DNA from: Methanomassiliicoccales archaeon LGM-DZ1
Lineage (GTDB): Archaea; Thermoplasmatota; Thermoplasmata; Methanomassiliicoccales; Methanomethylophilaceae
Direction of reading: 5' to 3'
Assembly (NCBI GenBank): GCA_030168595.1
Contig: CP115556.1
Span: 744,001 to 808,000, forward strand
DNA length: 64,000 nt
The translations under genes and the position numbers were made by a program. Shown here one piece after another: positions 43,884-52,846 of the stretch (its first letter is position 1; each line of letters starts with the position of its first letter). The notes under the pieces were generated by a model, which saw only the letters and a list, made by a program, of their open reading frames with translations, was not told the origin of the DNA and did not search any database.

Positions 43884-45349
43884 ACCACCTGATCAACATC
43901 ACCAAGAAAGAGGTCCGGGAGATGCTCACCCCCGGGACGATAGCGTCCATGGTCCTGGTGGTCGTGATGTTCTGCGCCATCGGCTCTGCTATCAGCGGCG
44001 AGACCGAGAGCTCCTCTTCCGCGCCCGATATCGGCGTGGTGTATGAGAGCAGCGAATCTGACTACAGCATCGATGATTTCAACAGCTGGGTCCAGAGCCT
44101 CCGGGACGGCAGCCCGACGTTCTCCGGCCCGAAGGACGTGATGTCGCTGATCACGCTGTCGTACATGGCCCTCTATGACACCGACAGCGAAAGGGCCGTT
44201 GCCTCGATACATTACCTCGATGCGGCATCGGACGATGCCTCTGCGATAACCCAGGCAGTGTCCGACGGCAGCCTGAAGTTCGCGATATCGGTGGATTCCG
44301 CCCTGACATCCAATGTGGAATACATCATCAGCAACTACGCTTCCGAATCGGCGGAGAGCAAGCGCACCTCCGTCGGCGTGTACTTCTCCTACCGCGACGA
44401 GGGCCTGTACGGCTCGGCCTCCAGCTCGACCGGCACCGCCCTGGTGAGCCAGATGAACACGATCCTCTCCGAGGTCATACTCCTGAACATCGGGGCGAAG
44501 GATATGGAGGGGATCGTCCAGCCGCTCAGCTGGGGCGGGAGCAGCAACCATACGGAGATCAACGGCACCGTGTACGACGACGTCACACCGTACGACATAT
44601 CGAGAGCGATGATGTCCCAGACGTTCATGGTCCCGATAGTCGTGATGATAGTCATCGTCATGGTCGGGAGCATAGTGATATCGTCCATGGGGAGCGAGAA
44701 GGAGAACAAGACCCTGGAGACCCTCCTGACCATGCCGATAAAGCGCACCACCATCGTGAGCGGGAAGCTCCTGGCCGCGGCCATAATGGGGCTGATCTAC
44801 GGCCTGGTGTACATGATCGGGATGCTGTTCTACACCGACGGCATCATGTACGGCACCAGTTCGGTGGACCTCAGCGATTACGGCCTGGCCATGGGGGCCT
44901 CCGACTGGGCAATCCTGATGGCCGTCCTGTTCCTGTCGATCTTCAGCGCGCTGGCCATCTGCATGATCCTCGGCGCGTTCACGAAGAACTACAAGATGGC
45001 GCAGACCATGACCATGCCCATCAGCGTCCTCGCCCTCGTGCCCATGTTCGTGTTCATGTTCCTGAGCTGGGACAGCCTTCCGGCCGTCGCTCAGGTCCTG
45101 GTGTTCGCCATCCCGTTCTCCCATCCCATGATGGTCATGAACAACCTCGTCTTCGGGAACATCTCCCTGGTGGCCGGAGGAATCGTTTACCTTATAGTGC
45201 TGGATGCGTTCCTGGTGTGGCTGACGGTGAAGATATACAATTCCGACGTCCTCATCACCGGCTTCGACCGCAGCAAGATAATGAGGATGTTCGGGAAACC
45301 GTCCGGAGACAATGAAGATGGAGACGAGCGAGGCGAGAGAGGCTCTTGA
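43880..45349 (+). CDS. ABC-2 type permease (NatB-like)
   Basis: The 489-residue membrane protein has one N-terminal helix (about 21-40) and a ~210-residue extracytoplasmic domain. A block of six to seven helices follows from ~residue 250 (MVPIVVMIVIVMVGSIVIS; LLAAAIMGLIYGLVYMIGML). EKENKTLETLLTMPIKR is a hallmark of NatB-type permeases. It overlaps the DHH gene by 38 bases. Confidence 0.88.
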   Translation: MNHLINITKKEVREMLTPGTIASMVLVVVMFCAIGSAISGETESSSSAPDIGVVYESSESDYSIDDFNSWVQSLRDGSPTFSGPKDVMSLITLSYMALYDTDSERAVASIHYLDAASDDASAITQAVSDGSLKFAISVDSALTSNVEYIISNYASESAESKRTSVGVYFSYRDEGLYGSASSSTGTALVSQMNTILSEVILLNIGAKDMEGIVQPLSWGGSSNHTEINGTVYDDVTPYDISRAMMSQTFMVPIVVMIVIVMVGSIVISSMGSEKENKTLETLLTMPIKRTTIVSGKLLAAAIMGLIYGLVYMIGMLFYTDGIMYGTSSVDLSDYGLAMGASDWAILMAVLFLSIFSALAICMILGAFTKNYKMAQTMTMPISVLALVPMFVFMFLSWDSLPAVAQVLVFAIPFSHPMMVMNNLVFGNISLVAGGIVYLIVLDAFLVWLTVKIYNSDVLITGFDRSKIMRMFGKPSGDNEDGDERGERGS

Positions 45350-46307
45350 GGGAAGCGGGAAGAAAGCGATCCTGGTCCACGGCAACGCGGACTGCGACGC
45401 GGTGGGGTCGGCATATGCCCTCTCCAAGACGTTCCCTCCGGCTGACATCTACGCCCCGTGCGGACTCGACAGGGTCGCCCGGATGGTAGCCGACAAGATC
45501 GGCATCCCCGTCCTCGAGGAGTGCGACCTGTCGGATTACGACACGGTCTGCATCGTCGACACCTCGTCCCCCGAGCAGCTGCAGAAGGAAGACCTCAGGC
45601 TGCCCGAGGGATGCATCGTCATCGACCACCATACCGCGAACGGCAGATGGGACGGGATGAGGACTTTCATCGACCCGGACCGCGCATCGTGCTGCGAGAT
45701 CGTCCTCGACATCATCAGAGGGTGCTCCAAGCCCATCGGCAGGGATGTGGGCCTGGCACTCATAGCCGGGATGCTCACGGACACCGGCCACTTCCAATAC
45801 TCGGACCCCGCCGAGCTCCGCGCGTTCGCCGATGTCATGGACATGTGCTCCATACCGATGGACGAGGCCATGCTCCTGACGCGCGCGCCGGTGAGCATGA
45901 GCGAGCGCACGGCGGCCATGAAGGCCGTCGGGAGGTCGAAGTTCGAGCGCGTCGGCGACATGATCGTGGCGGTGTCGATGAGCAGCAGCTACGAGGCCGC
46001 CTGCTGCAAGGCCCTCATCGCCTCCGGCGCCGACGTATCGTTCGTGGCGTCCCAGAGAGAGAACGAGTTCCGCGTGTCCGGCAGGGCGACGCAGGAGGCC
46101 GTCCGCAGGGGCGTGAAACTGGACAGCATCATGGGAGACCTCTGCCAGGAGACCGAGACGGACGGCGGAGGCCACGGCGGGGCCGCAGGCATGACCGGCA
46201 CCGGCGATGCGGAGGCCATGCTCAACATGTGCATGATGAAGACGATGGACATCTTCAGGGACATCAAAACGAAGATGGGCGCCGAAGGGAACGGCTCCTC
46301 TTCCTGA
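45312..46307 (+). CDS. DHH-family phosphoesterase
   Basis: The protein has 331 residues. The DHH domain has HGNADCDAVGSAYAL near residue 23, a TVCIVDTSSP motif and VIDHHTANG. The C-terminal DHHA1 domain has the GGGHGGAAGM motif. Relatives cleave short RNAs, pAp or cyclic dinucleotides (NrnA, GdpP, RecJ-like); which applies here is not clear. The start lies inside the preceding permease gene, so they are probably cotranscribed. Confidence 0.87.
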   Translation: MKMETSEAREALEGSGKKAILVHGNADCDAVGSAYALSKTFPPADIYAPCGLDRVARMVADKIGIPVLEECDLSDYDTVCIVDTSSPEQLQKEDLRLPEGCIVIDHHTANGRWDGMRTFIDPDRASCCEIVLDIIRGCSKPIGRDVGLALIAGMLTDTGHFQYSDPAELRAFADVMDMCSIPMDEAMLLTRAPVSMSERTAAMKAVGRSKFERVGDMIVAVSMSSSYEAACCKALIASGADVSFVASQRENEFRVSGRATQEAVRRGVKLDSIMGDLCQETETDGGGHGGAAGMTGTGDAEAMLNMCMMKTMDIFRDIKTKMGAEGNGSSS

Positions 46308-46343
46308 GCGCGTGAGAAATCGGCAGGTTTCCCTTTTCATCTG

Positions 46344-46387
46344 CCGGGCCCATGGAAGGGCCCGGGATGCCGGCCTTCGGGGCCGGC
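46344..46387. terminator. Two perfect hairpins between convergent DHH and tyrS genes
   Basis: CCGGGCCC/GGGCCCGG (loop ATGGAA) is followed by GCCGGCC/GGCCGGC with a TTCGG tetraloop-type turn. They lie between converging genes and could stop transcription from either side. Confidence 0.6.
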
Positions 46388-46397
46388 GGAAATGCTT

Positions 46398-47555
46398 TCA
46401 GCGGAGTTTCTTGACGGAAGCGAGGATCGCTTTCATCTTCTCGTAGTTCTCAGGATGGGCCGAGAAGTACTCCGCCACAGGTGCCAGGATCTCGATCAGG
46501 GAGTCAGCGACACCGGTCTTGAGGTCCACCGGGCTCAGGCTTCCGCCGAAATAGGCCGAGGTCAGGGCGTCGTAATCCGCGAAGGACACATCGCCGCCGT
46601 ATTTCTCCGGGCGCTTGATGTCGAGCCTGCCCAGGCGCGGGAACACGATGTAGCGCGCCATCATGAGCATGGGGTTCTCGTTCTCCTTCTCCTTCTCGGG
46701 CGGGCAGTACGCCTTCTTGATCTTCTTCCTGATGTCGTCCGGGGTGTCGTGGATGTTGATGCTGCTGGTCGGGTCGGACTTCGACATCTTCATCTCGATC
46801 ATGACGGAGGCGCGGTCCTCGATGCCTTTTCCGGCATCGTCCACCTTGCAGACCTCCACTTCCTTGGTCTGCAGCTCCTTGACTCCCTCGGGGTTCATCC
46901 TGGAACCTCCTTTCAGCCCCGGGATCAGGGGGGTATGGAGGGCTATCGGCTTCTTCCAGCCCAGCTTATCGGCGGCGTCCCTGGCGAGCATGTGCGCCCT
47001 CCTCTGGTCTATGCCGGCGTAGCAGAGGTCCACCTTCAGGTGGAATATGTCGGTGGCCTGCATGAGCGGGTAGATGACCTTGGAGGAGTCGAGCTCCGCC
47101 TCGTCCTCCTTCCTGCCCATGATGGTCATGGCCCTCTTGACGCGGGACATGGTCGTGACCTTCCCGATCTTTATGAGGTCCTCCCAGTAGGTGAGGTCGT
47201 CGAGCACCTCGCTCGCGTACCTGAACTCGACCTTGTCGCGGGGGACGCCGAGCGCCACAAAGCAGTCCTCCATGTAGCGGGCGCAGGCACGGATGTTCTC
47301 CAGGTCGCCGCCCAGTTTGTCGTTGATGGCCGCATGCCAGTCCGCCCAGAGGATGATGACCCTGAAGCCGGCATCGCAGAGGTCGCGGATCTTGGAGGTG
47401 ACGAGGGCCCAGCCCATATGGACCAGTCCGGAGGGCTCGAACCCGATATACGCGAGGGGATTCTCCTTCTCGGACAGAAGCTTCCGCAGTTCGTCCTCGT
47501 TGATGATCTCCATCGCGTTCCTTGTCACAAGGGAAACCCTCTCTTCAGTATCCAT
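46398..47555 (-). CDS. tyrS: Tyrosyl-tRNA synthetase
   Basis: This class I synthetase is of archaeal type. It has AYIGFEPSGLVHMGWAL (HIGH region), LCYAGIDQRRAHMLARDAA, and MSKSDPTSSINI (KMSKS). The ATG at 47555 (MDTEERVSLVTRNAMEII) matches the family start. The protein has 385 residues, somewhat longer than the smallest archaeal forms. TATA-like CCTATTTATGAGG lies 30-38 bases upstream. An IS element ends 53 bases upstream but leaves the promoter intact. Confidence 0.95.
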   Translation of the reverse strand: MDTEERVSLVTRNAMEIINEDELRKLLSEKENPLAYIGFEPSGLVHMGWALVTSKIRDLCDAGFRVIILWADWHAAINDKLGGDLENIRACARYMEDCFVALGVPRDKVEFRYASEVLDDLTYWEDLIKIGKVTTMSRVKRAMTIMGRKEDEAELDSSKVIYPLMQATDIFHLKVDLCYAGIDQRRAHMLARDAADKLGWKKPIALHTPLIPGLKGGSRMNPEGVKELQTKEVEVCKVDDAGKGIEDRASVMIEMKMSKSDPTSSINIHDTPDDIRKKIKKAYCPPEKEKENENPMLMMARYIVFPRLGRLDIKRPEKYGGDVSFADYDALTSAYFGGSLSPVDLKTGVADSLIEILAPVAEYFSAHPENYEKMKAILASVKKLR

Positions 47556-47607
47556 ATCTATCACGCGGTTAAGGCGCGTCCCCTCATAAATAGGAAACGG
47601 ACCCAGA

Positions 47608-48909
47608 GGTCCCATTGAAACCCTCTTCGCTTTTTCCTCGATCCTGCGGGGCAGATCCTTTCGCAATCATGGGCTGCGGGCATGCCGGGCACGCGTATTC
47701 CGTCTGCCGGACCTCTGTTCCGCTTGGAATTCTATTATTTCTTTTTTTCGATAGACATAAATATACAATATTTGAACGGCATGTTGTGCAAGGCGAAGAG
47801 CCAGACATCGGAAAAGAGAGGAACGCCCCCCTGTGCGTAGGAAACATGCGGGGGCGGCCACCCGGAAGCGATTCGGATGACATGCCAAGATAGCGCTGAC
47901 AGCATAGTTAAGGGTATTGCGGGGCCCCGCGGGAACCGCGGGGCGAACAGAGGCAAATCGTACTCGAGGATGCCGGCGGACGGCGGCGCCTCGGGGCAGT
48001 TCGCCGAGGCGCTGACGGCGGCCATGGACGCCGCCGGGGTGCCGCAGTGTTTCTCGAAGTTCAGCAACTGCATCTACACGGACCGCCAGAAGCTGGCGGT
48101 GCTGGTCCTCATGGCCCGGCACGGCATCAGCTACGGGGCCGTCCGCAGGGACCTGGGCATGTACAGGGGCTTCACCGACGCGATCGGCCTGAAGCGCATC
48201 CCGGACGGCTCGACCCTGTGCAAGTTCCTGAAGCGGATCGGGACGGACGTCCTGGAGAGGGTGGTGAGGGCCTTCGGGGCCGCCGCGGACGGCGGCGCGA
48301 CGGTGGCCGTCGACAGCACCGGCCTGTCCGACTTCGACAGGTCCGCCCATTACGAGAAGCGCCTGGACGACTTCGGTGCCGGGCGCAGCAGGTCGTTCAC
48401 CAAGCTGTCGCTGGCGGTCGATACCGGCACCAGGATCGTCCTGAGCGCGTCGGCCTCCGCCGACGGGCACAGGAACGACACGACGTTCATGCCGGGGCAC
48501 ATCTCGGACCTCGCAGGCTCCGGGCTGAAGGTCGACTGGCTCATCGCGGACAGGGCCTACGACTCGTCGCTCAACCACCGGCTCGTGCGGAAGTTCCTGG
48601 GGGCCAGAGCGGCGATCCCGGTCCGCCGCGGCCAAGGGAACCGCGGGACCGCGATCCACGGGCCGTACAGGCGCATGATGGACGAGGCCCTGTCCGACCC
48701 GGACAGCGCCGAGAGCAGGGCGTACAGGCGCAGAGCGGTCATCGAATCGACGAACTTCATGATCAAGAAGGCGGCCGGCCCGTCGGTATCGGCCAGGATA
48801 CCGGCCTGCAGGGAAAGGCAGGCCCTCCTCAAGGCGATCGTCTTCAACGTCCTGAGGGTCATCAGGCTGGGACGTATCGATAGGCTGCGGGGAGGGTTTC
48901 AATGAGACC
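47608..48909 (+). mobile_element. IS5-family insertion sequence (IS903-like layout)
   Basis: The 1,302-bp element has 18-bp inverted ends with one mismatch: GGTCCCATTGAAACCCTC at 47608-47625 and its partner at 48892-48909. A 9-bp direct repeat GGACCCAGA flanks it (47599-47607 and 48910-48918). An 18-bp end plus a 9-bp target repeat is the IS903-group pattern within IS5. It sits between divergently arranged tyrS and hpt. The left ~270 bases are non-coding and hold a TATA-like GACATAAATATAC. Confidence 0.92.
47877..48905 (+). CDS. IS5-family transposase
   Basis: The 342-residue DDE transposase has an N-terminal helix-turn-helix region (TDRQKLAVLVLMARHGISYG) and the first catalytic Asp in TVAVDSTGLSDFD. 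The second lies in VDWLIADRAYDSS, and the Glu in RRAVIESTNFMIKKA. Its stop lies within the right inverted repeat. No frameshift is seen, so it looks active. The first ~40 residues are poorly conserved, and the start could be at an internal methionine (SYSRMPADGG). Confidence 0.9.
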   Translation: MTCQDSADSIVKGIAGPRGNRGANRGKSYSRMPADGGASGQFAEALTAAMDAAGVPQCFSKFSNCIYTDRQKLAVLVLMARHGISYGAVRRDLGMYRGFTDAIGLKRIPDGSTLCKFLKRIGTDVLERVVRAFGAAADGGATVAVDSTGLSDFDRSAHYEKRLDDFGAGRSRSFTKLSLAVDTGTRIVLSASASADGHRNDTTFMPGHISDLAGSGLKVDWLIADRAYDSSLNHRLVRKFLGARAAIPVRRGQGNRGTAIHGPYRRMMDEALSDPDSAESRAYRRRAVIESTNFMIKKAAGPSVSARIPACRERQALLKAIVFNVLRVIRLGRIDRLRGGFQ

Positions 48910-48956
48910 GGACCCAGAGGACCAACATTTTACCGTCGTACCTGAATCGGGGGCAC

Positions 48957-49529
48957 ATGTACGACAGACTCATCAGGAGCTTCGAGGAATGCCCCGTGGT
49001 GGACCGCAAGGGGTACCCGTACTTCGTCCATCCCCTCACGGACGGCGTGCCGAGGATGGACCCAGAGGTCCTGGAGGAGGTCCTCGGGTGGATCATGGCC
49101 GAGGCCGACCTCCGCTGCGACGTCCTCGCCCTGCCCGAGGCCATGGGGATACCCCTGGGGGTGCCGATATCTCTGAGGACGGGGATCCCGTACACGGTGA
49201 TCCGGAAGAAGGAGTACTTCCTGCCGGGAGAGGTCTCCGTGGAGCAGAAGACCGGGTACTCCTCGTCTGTTATGCACATCAACGGCATATCCGCAGGGGA
49301 CAGGGTCACCATCATCGACGATGTCGTGAGCACCGGCGGGACCCTGACGGCCATCATCAAGGCGATAAGGGACGAATGCGGCGCTGAGATCGCGGACGTC
49401 GTGGTCCCGGTCGACAAGGCGAACGGCAAGGAGGCGGTCGAGAGATCCACCGGGGTCCGCGTGAAGACCATGGTCGAGGTCTCCGTCGGCCCCGACCGCC
49501 GGGTGAAGTGCCGCCTCACGGGCAGTTAA
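48957..49529 (+). CDS. hpt: Archaeal hypoxanthine/guanine phosphoribosyltransferase
   Basis: The enzyme salvages purine bases with PRPP. The 190-residue protein matches the archaeal HPRT family: YPYFVHPLTDGVPRMDPEVL, LALPEAMGIPLGVPISL, IRKKEYFLPGEVSVEQKTGY. The PRPP-binding loop is VTIIDDVVSTGGTL near residue 118. The IS element ends 47 bases upstream, so its native promoter may have been displaced. TAA ends it, rare in this window. Confidence 0.9.
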   Translation: MYDRLIRSFEECPVVDRKGYPYFVHPLTDGVPRMDPEVLEEVLGWIMAEADLRCDVLALPEAMGIPLGVPISLRTGIPYTVIRKKEYFLPGEVSVEQKTGYSSSVMHINGISAGDRVTIIDDVVSTGGTLTAIIKAIRDECGAEIADVVVPVDKANGKEAVERSTGVRVKTMVEVSVGPDRRVKCRLTGS

Positions 49530-49578
49530 GCTGACTCCCGTACCCTCCCTTCATTAACCGCTCCCCGCTCGGCGGAGC

Positions 49579-50889
49579 GTGGGGCCGGAGATCATCATCC
49601 TGGTGCTGGCGGCATCGGCCGTCGGGGCGGCGGCCGGCACGTTTAGCGGCCTGGTCCCGGGAGTGCATGTCAACACCCTGGCGGCGCTCATGCTCGCCGC
49701 ATACCCGGCCATAGAGGCGGCAATGCCTGGCTCTGTGCCGGACGGGTACGTCCCGGTCCTGGTCGGCTGCGTCATAATGTCGGCGGCCGCGGTCCATTCC
49801 TTCGTAGATTTCGTGCCGTCGGTGTTCATCGGGGCGCCCGACCCCGATGAGGCGCTGTCCGTGCTCCCCGCCCACCGGCTGCTGCTGGAGGGGCACGGCA
49901 TGGCGGCGGTCCGCGCTGCCGCCGTCGGAAGCGCCGTGGGGGCGGCGTCCGCGATAGCGTTGGCGGTTCCGATGCAGTGGCTCCTGCTGCACGGCCTCGG
50001 CCCCTACCTGGATGCTGCTACGTTCGGCGTCCTCGCCGTCACGCTGGCGGCCATCATCCTGATGTCCCCGAGGCCGCTGGCGTCCCTGGCCCTCGCGGCT
50101 GCCGCCGGGGTGCTGGGATGGGCGGTCATGAACCTGGGGATCCCGTGCAGGGGGATCATGGGCGACGGAACGATGCTCTTCCCGATGCTCGCCGGCCTCT
50201 TCGGGCTGCCTCCGCTGCTCGACAGGGAGCGCGCCGCCGACATCCCCGAGCAGGTTGATGACGGCAGGGACCCAGTAGGCCCGCTCCCCGGCCTCAAGGG
50301 GGTACTGACCGGATGCATCGCGGGCTGGTTCCCAGGGATAACTGCGGCCGCCGGGTCGTCGCTGGCATCGGCGCTGTCCCGGGAGAACGATGCGGCGTCG
50401 TTCATATCGATGACAGCCAGCATCGGAACGGTGACATCAGTATTCTCCCTCGTCACCCTGTCCGTCTCCGGCAGCGGGAGGTCGGGGACGGCGCTGGCAC
50501 TGAAGGAGGTCATAGGGGATTCGCTGGAAGGTTTCTGCTCCGAGGCGTTCGTCCTGATCCTGTTCAGCATCGCGGTGTCCTCCGCCGCCGGCTACGCGAT
50601 AACGATCGGGGCCGGGAAGGCGATGGCCGGGATCGCCGAGAGGGTGCCGTCTGATACCCTGGGGACCGTCTCCCTGCTCCTGATCCTGGCGCTCGTCCTC
50701 CTGCTGACCGGCCCGTGGGGCCTCGCCGTGCTGGCACTCTCCGCGGCCCTGGGCATGGCCCCCCCGGCCCTCGGCATCGGGAGGGTCTGCCTGACGGCAT
50801 GCCTCATCGTCCCGGTCCTGATGTCGCAGGCGGGGCTGAGCCCGGACGTGCCCGTCCTCCTGCGACGTGATTCTAGATGTTTCAAATAG
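49579..50889 (+). CDS. TctA-family (DUF112) membrane protein
   Basis: This 436-residue integral membrane protein has roughly ten to twelve hydrophobic helices and the family motif GTFSGLVPGVHVNTLAAL near residue 20, echoed by GWFPGITAAAG near residue 245. TctA proteins carry tricarboxylates together with TctB and TctC in bacteria. Archaeal members occur alone and have no known substrate. Start is a GTG about 25 bases after a TATA-like CATTAACC, suggesting a leaderless mRNA. It is the only gene in the window that ends in TAG; read-through would add 20 codons. Confidence 0.8.
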   Translation: MGPEIIILVLAASAVGAAAGTFSGLVPGVHVNTLAALMLAAYPAIEAAMPGSVPDGYVPVLVGCVIMSAAAVHSFVDFVPSVFIGAPDPDEALSVLPAHRLLLEGHGMAAVRAAAVGSAVGAASAIALAVPMQWLLLHGLGPYLDAATFGVLAVTLAAIILMSPRPLASLALAAAAGVLGWAVMNLGIPCRGIMGDGTMLFPMLAGLFGLPPLLDRERAADIPEQVDDGRDPVGPLPGLKGVLTGCIAGWFPGITAAAGSSLASALSRENDAASFISMTASIGTVTSVFSLVTLSVSGSGRSGTALALKEVIGDSLEGFCSEAFVLILFSIAVSSAAGYAITIGAGKAMAGIAERVPSDTLGTVSLLLILALVLLLTGPWGLAVLALSAALGMAPPALGIGRVCLTACLIVPVLMSQAGLSPDVPVLLRRDSRCFK

Positions 50890-50912
50890 GGGTTTTCCGT
50901 GCCGGGTTGCGT

Positions 50913-52310
50913 ATGCAGAGAACCATACTCGACGGAAAGCACACTGCTATGATGCTGGCGGTCGTATTCATCGCCACGTTCATGGACGGGCTCGACGGCA
51001 GCGTGGTCAGCGTGGCCCTCCCCGACATCGGCGAGAGCCTCGGCGTCGATACGGCCACCAGCTCCTGGGTCACCATAATCTACATGATGGTCCTCGCCGG
51101 CCTCCTGGTCCTGTTCGCGAGGATCGCGGCGGACAGGGGGGTGCGGAAGGTCATGGCCGCGGGATTGGCGGTGTTCACCGTCGGTTCCCTCCTCTGCGGG
51201 ATATCTTACGACTTCTGGATGCTCATCGCCTCCCGCGCTTTCCAGGCCGTCGGAGCGGCCATGATGGCCGCGGCCGGGCCGATGTGCTGCACCGAGCACC
51301 TCCCGCCGGAGAAGCTCGGCACCGGCCTCGCGGTGGTCACTATCGGGTCCTCGGTAGGTTTCGCCCTCGGGCCAGCACTGGGCGGGATCATCGTGGAGCT
51401 CACCACCTGGCACTGGATATTCCTGATCAACATTCCGATCGGAATGCTGACGGCGCCCCTGGTCCTGAAGGCCATCCCCCCGTCCGCGGAGAAGGAGCGC
51501 AGGGGGAAACTGGACCTCAGGGGCACGGCGCTGCTCTTCGCCGCCATCGCCTCCGGGATCTTCGCCGTGGAGACCCTGTCCTACGACGGCTTCCTCGCCT
51601 ACACCTCGGCGGCGGCCGTCATCTGCATCGTCCTCCTGGCGGCGTTCATCGCCTGGGAGAGGCGCCAGGACTCGCCGCTCCTGAAGCTCTCGATGTTCGC
51701 CAGGAAGGACTTCACGGCGATATTCCTGTGCCTCATGCTGATCAACCTCGCCTACATGGGGATCCTCTACCTCATCCCGTTCTACGGGAGGACCGTCGAG
51801 GGCATGAGCTCCATGGATGTCGGGCTCTTCCTGCTGGAGGCGGCGAGCATCACGGCCGTGCTGGGTCTTCCCATCGCCCGCTGGTCCGACAGGCGCGGCA
51901 GGAGATGGTTCTGCGTGACCGCCGGGCTCGTGACCGCCCTGGCGTTCGGCATGTTCGCGGTGTTCGCCGGGAACATTGACCTCCTGCTGTTCGGCCTCAT
52001 CATGATCCCCCAGGGGATCGGATGGGCGTTCGTCGGGGGCCCGATGGCCTCCAGGCTCGTGGAGCACGCCGGGAGCGAGCGCGACATGGCATCGTCGCTG
52101 ACCAACGAGGGCTATTACATCGGGGGCGCCCTCGGCACCGCGATAGCCGCCGCCATGTTCACGTTCTTCTCGAAGTCGGACGGGGTCGACATCGGGGATG
52201 TCACCAGGGACGCCTTCCTCGACGGGTTTGTCCCCACGGCCGCCTTCGTCACCGCCTGCTGCCTGGCAGTGGCGCTGATCTCCTGGGCGGTCAGGGATAG
52301 GAAAGAATGA
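50913..52310 (+). CDS. MFS drug-efflux transporter, DHA2 family
   Basis: The 465-residue protein has about fourteen membrane helices. The family motifs are FIATFMDGLDGSVVSVALP (motif D1 region), FARIAADRGVRKVM (motif A) and GPALGGIIVELTTWHWIFLI (motif C and the WHWIF block). QacA/EmrB-type proteins export cationic or hydrophobic drugs by proton antiport. An ATG at 50877 is an alternative start; I chose 50913 because helix 1 follows closely and the upstream ATG overlaps the preceding gene. Confidence 0.9.
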   Translation: MQRTILDGKHTAMMLAVVFIATFMDGLDGSVVSVALPDIGESLGVDTATSSWVTIIYMMVLAGLLVLFARIAADRGVRKVMAAGLAVFTVGSLLCGISYDFWMLIASRAFQAVGAAMMAAAGPMCCTEHLPPEKLGTGLAVVTIGSSVGFALGPALGGIIVELTTWHWIFLINIPIGMLTAPLVLKAIPPSAEKERRGKLDLRGTALLFAAIASGIFAVETLSYDGFLAYTSAAAVICIVLLAAFIAWERRQDSPLLKLSMFARKDFTAIFLCLMLINLAYMGILYLIPFYGRTVEGMSSMDVGLFLLEAASITAVLGLPIARWSDRRGRRWFCVTAGLVTALAFGMFAVFAGNIDLLLFGLIMIPQGIGWAFVGGPMASRLVEHAGSERDMASSLTNEGYYIGGALGTAIAAAMFTFFSKSDGVDIGDVTRDAFLDGFVPTAAFVTACCLAVALISWAVRDRKE

Positions 52311-52317
52311 CCGCGGA

Positions 52318-52339
52318 GGCCCCGGAACGGCCCGGGGCC
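52318..52339. terminator. Hairpin between convergent MFS and thioesterase genes
   Basis: GGCCCCGG/CCGGGGCC perfect 8-bp stem with a 6-base loop, followed by GATAGAAAAATT. Confidence 0.6.
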
Positions 52340-52357
52340 CCTGCGCGATAGAAAAAT

Positions 52358-52750
52358 TCAGTTGCCGGCCAGTTTCGCGGCCGCCTTCTCCATGAACCTT
52401 TCGGAGCGGACCCTGAACCTCTCATGGAACCCTCTCCCCACATCCCCGAAGCGGTCGGTTACCGACACTGAGAACCTGATCCTGGCCCTGTCGACCTCGA
52501 CGACCTCGACGCGGCAGACGACCTCCGAGCCGACAGGCGAGGAGGAGACGTGGTCCACGTCCACCTTGGTGCCGACGGTGGTCTCCCCGGGCTCCAGCCC
52601 CGATTTCACGGCCTCCATGGCGGTCGCCTCGATGAGGAGGACCATCCTGGGGGTAGCGAGAACGGGCAGGGTCCCGCTCCCGAGGGCCTCCGCGGTGTCC
52701 GCTTCAGTCACTGCGAGCCTTTTCTCGGCCTTCATGCCTACGGTTATCAT
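52358..52750 (-). CDS. Hot-dog fold thioesterase (FlK-like)
   Basis: The 130-residue single-domain protein has AVTEADTAEALGSGTLPVLA, TPRMVLLIEATAMEAV and GTKVDVDHVSSSPVGSEV. This pattern fits thioesterases related to fluoroacetyl-CoA thioesterase. The substrate is unknown. A TATA-like ATTAAATAAAC on the minus strand about 26 bases upstream of the ATG suggests a leaderless mRNA, which supports the start at 52750. Confidence 0.82.
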   Translation of the reverse strand: MITVGMKAEKRLAVTEADTAEALGSGTLPVLATPRMVLLIEATAMEAVKSGLEPGETTVGTKVDVDHVSSSPVGSEVVCRVEVVEVDRARIRFSVSVTDRFGDVGRGFHERFRVRSERFMEKAAAKLAGN

Positions 52751-52846
52751 GTTTACGGGCAATCCCGCGTGTTTATTTAATCGGAACGGGCGTCGTTCGT
52801 TTTATTTATGGAACGGCATTTAGCACGGCGAGAAGGGTGGGACCTT

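Noticed and set aside
46344-46387. Paired perfect hairpins as ends of a mobile element
   Set aside because: They are two local stems between convergent genes, with no target repeats or transposase, so a terminator role is simpler.
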